From contig NZ_JACVOR010000002.1 in the NCBI RefSeq assembly GCF_018882295.1, positions 434,001-498,000 of the forward strand: 64,000 bases of DNA. Reading direction: 5' to 3'. The translations under genes and the position numbers were made by a program. Position 1 is the first letter of the stretch. Each line of letters starts with the position of its first letter. This DNA comes from Polynucleobacter sp. 80A-SIGWE (GTDB lineage: Bacteria > Pseudomonadota > Gammaproteobacteria > Burkholderiales > Burkholderiaceae). Of the stretch, positions 58,920 to 64,000 are shown one piece after another. Under the pieces are notes generated by a model, which ran no database searches, was not told where the DNA came from, and saw only the letters and a program-made list of their open reading frames with translations.

Positions 58920-59696
58920 ATGTCTCATTTAAAAGGTAAAACAGCTCTAGTCACTGGCTCAACTAGCGGTATTGGTTTAGCAATGGCGATTGGATTGGCA
59001 AAGCAGGGCGTCAATATTATGGTGAATGGCTTTGGTGAAAAAGATGCCGCTATTGCTGCTATCAAAGCTTGTGGTGTTGAGGTTGATTATCACGGTGCCG
59101 ACATGAGCAAGCCTGCTGAGATTGAGGATTTGATTCAGCAAACTGAAAAGCGTTTTGGTTCACTCGATATATTAGTGAACAACGCAGGCATTCAGTACAC
59201 GGCTAACGTTGAAGACTTTCCGACTGATAAGTGGGAATCGATCATTGCGATTAACTTAAGTTCAGCTTTCTATACATCTCACCATGCTTTGCCTGGAATG
59301 AAGAAGCGTAATTGGGGTCGCATTATTAATATTGCCTCGGTTCATGGTTTAGTTGGCTCCGTCCAAAAATCTGCTTATGTAGCCGCTAAGCATGGCATCG
59401 TTGGCTTAACTAAAGTGACTGCACTCGAGAATGCTAAAACCGGAATCACCTGCAATGCAATTTGTCCAGGCTGGGTCCTTACCCCTCTGGTTCAAAAGCA
59501 AGTAGATGCACGTGCAGAGCGCGATGGAATTTCTAACGAAGAGGCCAAAAAAGCCCTGGTTTCAGAGAAGCAGCCTTCAGGTGAATTCGTGGCCCCAGAG
59601 CAATTAGCCGCACTGGCTGTTTTCCTTTGCGGCCCTGATGCCTCTGAAGTGCGCGGAGTAGCCTGGAACATGGATGGCGGCTGGACGGCCCAGTAA
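58920..59696 (+). CDS. bdhA: 3-hydroxybutyrate dehydrogenase
   Basis: Short-chain dehydrogenase/reductase that interconverts 3-hydroxybutyrate and acetoacetate with NAD, used when polyhydroxybutyrate or ketone bodies are metabolised. The 258-residue protein has TGSTSGIG (NAD binding), NNAG, S140, Y153 and K157 (YVAAK). The specific segment QVDARAERDGISNEEAKKALVSEKQPSG (about residues 200-227) is the hallmark of this enzyme group. AGAGGA lies before the ATG. Confidence 0.92.
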   Translation: MSHLKGKTALVTGSTSGIGLAMAIGLAKQGVNIMVNGFGEKDAAIAAIKACGVEVDYHGADMSKPAEIEDLIQQTEKRFGSLDILVNNAGIQYTANVEDFPTDKWESIIAINLSSAFYTSHHALPGMKKRNWGRIINIASVHGLVGSVQKSAYVAAKHGIVGLTKVTALENAKTGITCNAICPGWVLTPLVQKQVDARAERDGISNEEAKKALVSEKQPSGEFVAPEQLAALAVFLCGPDASEVRGVAWNMDGGWTAQ

Positions 59697-59777
59697 AACG
59701 GCAATAGCCAACCTTCAAACAAAAACAGCAGAATCGTTTATAGTTACAGCGAATTCTTATATTTAGGAGATACCTTT

Positions 59778-60371
59778 ATGTCATCCATTTTGACCTCATT
59801 AGGGCGCACAGTTTTAGCTGGTTTTGTGCTCCTCGTTTTAATTGTTTTGGCTTTAGGTGCAAACCTCAGCTCTATTGAATTGCCATTCTTGTTCCGCTGG
59901 ATTCACGTGATGGTTGGCGTGATGTGGATTGGTTTGCTTTGGTACTTCAATTTTGTGCAGATTCCTTCTATGCCAAAAATCCCAGATGAGCAAAAGCCTG
60001 CTATTGGAAAAGTAATTGCTCCAACAGCATTGTTTTGGTTCCGCTGGGCTGCCTTATTTACCGTTGTTAGCGGTTTAATCTTGGCTGTATTGAATGGTTA
60101 TGCTCATCAAGCGTTTACCTTGCAAGCTCCATTCCGCGCTATTGGTTTAGGTATGTGGATTGCTTTGGTAATGGCCTTCAACGTTTGGTTCATTATTTGG
60201 CCAAATCAAAAACGTGCCTTAGGTATCGTTGCTGTTGAGCCGGACGTTAAAGCAAAGTCAGCACGTGTTGCGATGTTGACTTCACGCTTCAACACAATGC
60301 TTTCTGTACCAATGTTGTTTTTGATGGTTGCTCAATCACACAACTCAACTTGGTTTGTTATCGTTTCATAA
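59778..60371 (+). CDS. PuuD-like membrane protein (urate hydroxylase N-terminal domain)
   Basis: Integral membrane protein of 197 residues and about five or six helices, similar to the membrane domain of PuuD (DUF989). Conserved stretch WIHVMVGVMWIGLLWYFNFVQIPSMPK is followed by an LFRWAALFTVVSG-like helix. Full-length PuuD also has a cytochrome c domain; this protein lacks it and I see no CXXCH. So urate oxidation should not be assumed. Single gene with its own terminator and AGGAGA site. Confidence 0.82.
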   Translation: MSSILTSLGRTVLAGFVLLVLIVLALGANLSSIELPFLFRWIHVMVGVMWIGLLWYFNFVQIPSMPKIPDEQKPAIGKVIAPTALFWFRWAALFTVVSGLILAVLNGYAHQAFTLQAPFRAIGLGMWIALVMAFNVWFIIWPNQKRALGIVAVEPDVKAKSARVAMLTSRFNTMLSVPMLFLMVAQSHNSTWFVIVS

Positions 60372-60392
60372 ACAGACTGCTGTAGATCATGA

Positions 60393-60419
60393 AAAAGGCC
60401 CGCAGATGCGGGCCTTTTC
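60393..60419. terminator. Rho-independent terminator after the PuuD-like gene
   Basis: Perfect 11-bp stem AAAAGGCCCGC (60393-60403) and GCGGGCCTTTT (60408-60418) with an AGAT loop, followed by CTTATT. The A-tract on the other side lets it act on the minus strand too, where the rubredoxin reductase gene ends at 60470. Confidence 0.92.
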
Positions 60420-60469
60420 TTATTCCTAAATCCGTTTGTGATTAGGAGGGTAGTCGCAAAGACTTGCCT

Positions 60470-61639
60470 CTATTGCAGTATTGGCGGCAGTTCTTTTGTA
60501 AGGGCACCACGTTGGGCTGTCGCAGATCCTAGTAAAGCAAAGCCAAGCAATTTCCCATCGCTTGATTCAAAGCGGGCTTCAAGGCCACCTTCCACTGGAA
60601 TAATCTTCCAATCACCAACCGCACCCTTTGCTGGTGGTGAAACAATGGTTGGTAGTGAAGGTGTCTTCACCATCACTGGCATAGCAGGGTAGGTGAGAGC
60701 TGCTGGCTGTCCAAGCAGGCTTGGTGCCAAAGCCCGTGCCGCCTGCATGATAGGCATGACATAAGGTAGGACTAAGCCATCTACTTCAGCGCAGTCACCG
60801 ATAGCAAATATATTCTTAGCGCTAGTTTCTAGTTGGCGATTAACAGTAATGCCTGTGCCTGTTGCAATTCCCGCAGCCTTAGCTAAATCGAGTCGAGGCT
60901 TCAAACCAACGGCCGATAGAAATACATCGCTAGTAATGACTGATCCGTTGGCGAGAGTGATTGATAGGGAGTCAGCATTGCGATCAAGCGATTGCACGGT
61001 AGTTCCAAAGTGCCAACGCACTCCCGCATCGCTCAGTTTTTCTTGCAGAGCTTGGGCTGCGGCCTCGGGAAGAAGTCGACCCAAAGCCTGTGGCGCCAGA
61101 TCAATCACATCAACTTCGTAAGAGCCCAAAACTAAATCATTTGCAAACTCACAGCCTATGAGGCCAGCCCCAAGAATGGCAATACGTTTTTTGCCTTCAA
61201 TCGTTTTACGAAATTGAGCATATTCCTCTAGATCGTTAACAGTAATGACTTCATTAGCTGCATCACCCTGTAAGGGTAGGCGAATTTGATCTGCGCCTAA
61301 GCCCAGCACTAGCTTCCCGTAAGGAATGTTTCCTTTGGAAGTGGTAATTGTCTGTGCGGCAGTATCAATTGCTGTGACATCAGCATCACTCACGATCGTA
61401 ATTTCTAGTTGGGCTGCCATTCCTTCGGCATTTGTAGAAACTAATTGATCTGCAGACTTATTGCTGGCGAGTGCAGTAGAGAGCATAGGCTTTGAATAGA
61501 AATAACCTGGCTCCCGAGTCACTAAAGTCACGGGGATAGTTTTATCTAGCTTGCGAAGCTCGCGAATAACGGTAAAGCCGGCTAAGCCACTGCCGATAAT
61601 GACAATGCCTGATTGAGTTAAATCGTTCTGATGATCCAA
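60470..61639 (-). CDS. Rubredoxin reductase-type FAD oxidoreductase
   Basis: NAD(P)H-dependent flavoprotein of 389 residues. IVIIGSGLAGFTVIRELRKLD binds FAD at the N-terminus (about 12-32); IAILGAGLIGCEFANDLVLGSYEVDVID (about 152-179) binds NAD(P)H; ATGTGITVNRQLETSAKNIFAIGDCAEVDG (about 268-297) is the second FAD site. It follows the rubredoxin gene on the same strand (71 bases), which strongly supports rubredoxin as its electron acceptor. Confidence 0.9.
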   Translation of the reverse strand: MDHQNDLTQSGIVIIGSGLAGFTVIRELRKLDKTIPVTLVTREPGYFYSKPMLSTALASNKSADQLVSTNAEGMAAQLEITIVSDADVTAIDTAAQTITTSKGNIPYGKLVLGLGADQIRLPLQGDAANEVITVNDLEEYAQFRKTIEGKKRIAILGAGLIGCEFANDLVLGSYEVDVIDLAPQALGRLLPEAAAQALQEKLSDAGVRWHFGTTVQSLDRNADSLSITLANGSVITSDVFLSAVGLKPRLDLAKAAGIATGTGITVNRQLETSAKNIFAIGDCAEVDGLVLPYVMPIMQAARALAPSLLGQPAALTYPAMPVMVKTPSLPTIVSPPAKGAVGDWKIIPVEGGLEARFESSDGKLLGFALLGSATAQRGALTKELPPILQ

Positions 61640-61685
61640 GGCGGAGTTTCCTATTGATATGCTGTATTACGTTTATGGATGTACT

Positions 61686-61705
61686 TCAAAGCATTAATGC
61701 TTTGA
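61686..61705. repeat. Perfect 20-bp palindrome between rubredoxin and its reductase
   Basis: TCAAAGCATTAATGCTTTGA is exactly self-complementary. It lies just after the rubredoxin stop on the minus strand and 46 bases before the reductase start. No T-run follows, so it is not a normal terminator; as RNA it could form a hairpin that stabilises or separates the two messages, or as DNA it could be a protein-binding site. Confidence 0.7.
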
Positions 61706-61710
61706 GTGAA

Positions 61711-61878
61711 TTACGATGTCTGAACCATTTCAAAATCAGACTTAGCTACGCCGCAGTCAGGGCACTCCCAATCATCTGGAATGTCAGCCCACGCGGTGCC
61801 AGGGGGAATACCTTCTTCAGGCAAACCTTTTGCTTCGTCATAGTTGAAGCCACACACGATACATTGCCAAGTTTTCAT
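61711..61878 (-). CDS. Rubredoxin
   Basis: 55-residue one-iron electron carrier: [18 protein letters not shown] at the start and [16 protein letters not shown] near the end hold the four iron-binding cysteines C6, C9, C39 and C42. Typical for a rubredoxin. Two other aromatic positions expected in the fold (W4, Y13, W30, W37) are present. The gene sits upstream of rubredoxin reductase and is divergent from oxyR, a layout that links it to oxidative or peroxide defence or to a rubredoxin-dependent oxygenase elsewhere. Confidence 0.95.
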   Translation of the reverse strand: MKTWQCIVCGFNYDEAKGLPEEGIPPGTAWADIPDDWECPDCGVAKSDFEMVQTS

Positions 61879-62046
61879 AGGGATTCCTTGCTAAAAGAGA
61901 TTACGAGCAGTTTAAATTTAATTTCGATTTCCGTTGTAAGTCAGGGTCAAACTGTATTTGGATGAAGTCGCTAATTAATGATTTATATGGTGAATAGGAA
62001 TGATATTATTTATCTAATAAATTGATTATAGGGATATCTGCAAATC
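61879..62046. promoter_or_regulatory. Divergent control region of rubredoxin and oxyR
   Basis: 168 bp, AT-rich, between two divergent starts. TTATT (62006-62010) and AATAA (62016-62020) form a dyad with five bases between, of the LysR T-N11-A type, and lie 26 bases before the oxyR ATG, where an autoregulating LysR protein often binds. I cannot find a convincing four-part OxyR consensus, so only the geometry and the dyad support the call. Confidence 0.4.
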
Positions 62047-62994
62047 ATGGTTGCTCTACCTTCATTACGTCAGCTTCGCTACTTTGTAGCAATTGCTCAA
62101 GAGCTTAATTTCACCCGGGCTGCAGAAGTCTGCTTCGTGGGCCAATCGACTTTGAGTGCGGGCTTAAAAGAGCTTGAGGACGGCTTAGGGATCCGCTTGG
62201 TGGAGAGGGACCGTCAAAATGTGGCAATTACCCCCATTGGTCTCGAGATTCTGGAGAGGGCGAAGACGATCCTAGCCTCATCCCAAGATTTAGTGGAATA
62301 CGCAGATGCTGCAGGTAAGCCTATGGCTGGGACTATTCGCCTTGGTGTGATCCCAACCATTGCACCATTCTTGCTTCCAAATGTGATGCCAGATATTCGG
62401 ACCCGTTTTCCGAGCCTGAAGATTGCATTGCGCGAGGACCTGACAGCTAATCTCTTAACTAGATTGGCGGAGCATCAATTGGATTTCATTCTGATTGCTT
62501 TGCCATATGAGACCTCGGGTTTATTGGTTAAAGAATTATTTGATGACGAGTTTTGGTTGGTTGCCAGGGAAGATGACCCAGCCCTCAAAGGTAAGGAGAT
62601 TCATCTACCAGCAAAAATGGCAGAGAGGCTGCTGCTTTTAGAAGAAGGGCATTGTTTGCGCGAACACACCTTGCAAGCTTGCAAGCGCTCAGATATTCGC
62701 AATGCAGATGGCATGGAAGCCACCAGCTTGCTAACGCTGCTACAGATGGTCGACTCCGGAATGGGAATTGCATTGCTGCCAGAGATGGCGGTGAGAGGTG
62801 GTTTATTAAACGGCACAAGCTTAGAAGCTCGCCCATTGGCGCCGCCCGCGCCTAAGCGAGTGATTGCCTTGGTAGCCCGCTCATCCACAGCTCATGTAGC
62901 TGAGTTCCAGGCGTTTTCTGATTGTATTCAGGAGAGGTTCAAGAAGGGCGCCAAGAGTAGTCGTGGTGCGGTCAAAGGCTTACGCAAGGATTAG
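62047..62994 (+). CDS. oxyR: Peroxide-responsive LysR regulator OxyR
   Basis: LysR-type transcription factor of 315 residues. The helix-turn-helix is in residues about 5-65 (LRYFVAIAQELNFTRAAE, STLSAGLKELEDGLG). The effector domain carries C203 and C212 in GHCLREHTLQAC, nine residues apart as in the redox disulfide of E. coli OxyR (C199 and C208). That pair makes OxyR the strongest reading and peroxide sensing likely. It is divergent from rubredoxin. Confidence 0.93.
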   Translation: MVALPSLRQLRYFVAIAQELNFTRAAEVCFVGQSTLSAGLKELEDGLGIRLVERDRQNVAITPIGLEILERAKTILASSQDLVEYADAAGKPMAGTIRLGVIPTIAPFLLPNVMPDIRTRFPSLKIALREDLTANLLTRLAEHQLDFILIALPYETSGLLVKELFDDEFWLVAREDDPALKGKEIHLPAKMAERLLLLEEGHCLREHTLQACKRSDIRNADGMEATSLLTLLQMVDSGMGIALLPEMAVRGGLLNGTSLEARPLAPPAPKRVIALVARSSTAHVAEFQAFSDCIQERFKKGAKSSRGAVKGLRKD

Positions 62995-63003
62995 GCTGTA
63001 CTC

Positions 63004-63026
63004 AGCAAGAATGCACCATTCTTGCT
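63004..63026. repeat. 9-bp inverted repeat between oxyR and the OYE gene
   Basis: AGCAAGAAT (63004-63012) and ATTCTTGCT (63018-63026) flank GCACC, ten bases after the oxyR stop and 46 before the next start. It lacks a T-tract. It may be an oxyR 3' stem or an operator for the following gene. Confidence 0.5.
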
Positions 63027-63071
63027 ACAGTCCATGATCGAATCATTTATCAGTAAAAAAGAAAGAGTCTC

Positions 63072-64000
63072 ATGTCCGGAAAAGAAATCATGTTTACCCC
63101 CATCAAGCTTGGCTCCATTGAGTTAAAGAATCGTCTGGTGATGGCGCCGCTAACAAGAATGCGCGCCATCGATGGGGATGTGCCAAATCCTTTGGCAAAA
63201 ACATACTATGAGCAAAGAGCAAGCGCTGGCCTCATCATCAGCGAAGCAACACAAATTTCTCCAATCGGAAAAGGCTATCCGGCTACTCCCGGAATTTATT
63301 CTGCTGAGCAAACTGCTGCATGGAAAGAAATCGTGAATGCTGTTCACGCCAAGGGCGGCAAGATGGTTGCCCAACTCTGGCATGTAGGTCGTATTTCTCA
63401 TTCATCTTTGCATCCTGAGCAGGGTATCCCTGAAGCGCCTTCAGCGATTGCACCTGCTGGTCAAACCTACGGCGCCGATTGGAAGTTGCATGACTATGAA
63501 ACTCCTAAAGCAATGACGGCTGAAGACATTGCGCGCTTGTTAAAAGATTTTGAATTGGCTGCCGCTAATGCAAAAGCGGCAGGTTTTGATGGCGTAGAAA
63601 TTCACTCCGCAAATGGTTATCTACTCGATCAATTTTTACAAGATAAAACCAATCAACGTACCGATGAGTATGGTGGCTCTATCGAAAACCGTGTGCGTCT
63701 ATTGGGTGAGGTGATTGAGTCTGTTGCTAAGGTATTCCCAAGCGACCGCATCGGTGTTCGCCTTTCACCTTACGGTAGTTTTAACGATATGGCTGATAGT
63801 GATCCTATCGCTTTGTTTAATGCCGTAATTCAAAAGCTCAATGGCTACCAGTTGTCCTATGTACACATGATTGAGCCGCGCTCAACGACTGCGGGTGGTA
63901 ATGATCAGATTGATGTAGGCGCCCCAATTACTTCAGAGATTTTCCGAAATGCCTATAAAGGTAAATTCATTAGTGCTGGTGGATATGATCAGGCTATGGG
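63072..64000 (+). CDS. Old Yellow Enzyme-family NADH:flavin oxidoreductase, 3' end cut
   Basis: FMN-dependent ene-reductase of the OYE/NemA group, continuing past the window edge. 309 codons visible. Motifs: the start FTPIKLGSIELKNRLVMAPLTR, then GLIISEATQISPIGKGYP, QLWHVGRISH, GVEIHSANGYLLDQFLQ and DEYGGSIENRVRLL. In the ADQ-type site the pair histidines appear as the H in SAN-containing EIHSANGY. Such enzymes detoxify electrophiles and are often induced under redox stress, fitting the OxyR neighbour. Start ATG at 63072. Confidence 0.92.
   Translation, partial: MSGKEIMFTPIKLGSIELKNRLVMAPLTRMRAIDGDVPNPLAKTYYEQRASAGLIISEATQISPIGKGYPATPGIYSAEQTAAWKEIVNAVHAKGGKMVAQLWHVGRISHSSLHPEQGIPEAPSAIAPAGQTYGADWKLHDYETPKAMTAEDIARLLKDFELAAANAKAAGFDGVEIHSANGYLLDQFLQDKTNQRTDEYGGSIENRVRLLGEVIESVAKVFPSDRIGVRLSPYGSFNDMADSDPIALFNAVIQKLNGYQLSYVHMIEPRSTTAGGNDQIDVGAPITSEIFRNAYKGKFISAGGYDQAM

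Noticed and set aside
61979..62046. Four-part OxyR operator upstream of oxyR
   Set aside because: A-T-rich tetramers occur at about 11-base intervals, but they do not match the ATAG/CTAT pattern well enough.

Overview
The window looks like chromosomal DNA from a betaproteobacterium of the family Burkholderiaceae, most like the small-genome freshwater genus Polynucleobacter. That placement is my inference from protein style, gene order and moderate GC; I could not search a database. Genes are packed tightly. Many starts overlap the previous stop by 1 to 4 bases, TTG and GTG starts are common, and no gap without a gene exceeds 300 bp. I see no rRNA, tRNA, insertion sequence, prophage or CRISPR array. 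At least 67 genes are supported, including a 55-residue rubredoxin at 61711-61878 and genes cut by both window ends (cdsA on the left, an Old Yellow Enzyme on the right).

Layout. 1-10937 is the classical envelope operon: cdsA, dxr, rseP, bamA, skp/ompH, lpxD, fabZ, lpxA, lpxB, rnhB and a SpoU-type RNA methyltransferase. 10942-14279 holds ppsR and ppsA, diverging. 14360-18517 (minus strand) is the four-gene Anbu operon: proteasome-like peptidase, transglutaminase-like protease, alpha-E protein and circularly permuted ATP-grasp. An almost ideal NtrC-type site lies just upstream of it. 18625-22992 carries smpB, ratA, rnfH/ratB, guaB and guaA. 23022-27187 is a poorly understood set: a DUF455 ferritin-like protein, a radical SAM protein with a CX4CX2C cluster motif, and two tandem paralogous lipoproteins. 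27216-30435 has queE, queD, tadA, an LD-carboxypeptidase and a SOUL haem-binding protein. 30432-35970 (minus strand) is an envelope glycan/lipid cluster (GT39, flippase-like, GT9, PAP2) ending in rlmJ. 36015-41115 has a DUF3047 lipoprotein, copper ATPase, metal chaperone and a Pit phosphate transporter with its DUF47 partner.

41254-51894 joins an Mrp/ApbC Fe-S carrier to a complete membrane-bound, cysteine-type formate dehydrogenase locus. It includes maturation proteins, a TorD-like chaperone, a small Tat protein, alpha, beta and gamma subunits and two small exported proteins of unknown role. An FNR-like box precedes the structural genes. A tungstate-type ABC permease/ATPase pair (51895-53293) lies directly downstream in convergent orientation and has no substrate-binding gene beside it.

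53359-64000 contains a small cysteine-rich protein, an EEP-family hydrolase and cardiolipin synthase; a CoA transferase and acyl-CoA dehydrogenase pair; a YqaA-like membrane protein, 3-hydroxybutyrate dehydrogenase and a PuuD-like membrane protein. It ends with rubredoxin and its reductase, divergent from a recognisable OxyR, followed by an Old Yellow Enzyme, which reads as a redox-stress neighbourhood.

The best candidates for unreported biology are the Anbu operon with its lysine-rich peptidase tail and nitrogen-type control site, the DUF455/radical SAM/lipoprotein set, the two small exported proteins of the formate dehydrogenase locus, and an RseP that appears to lack its second PDZ domain.
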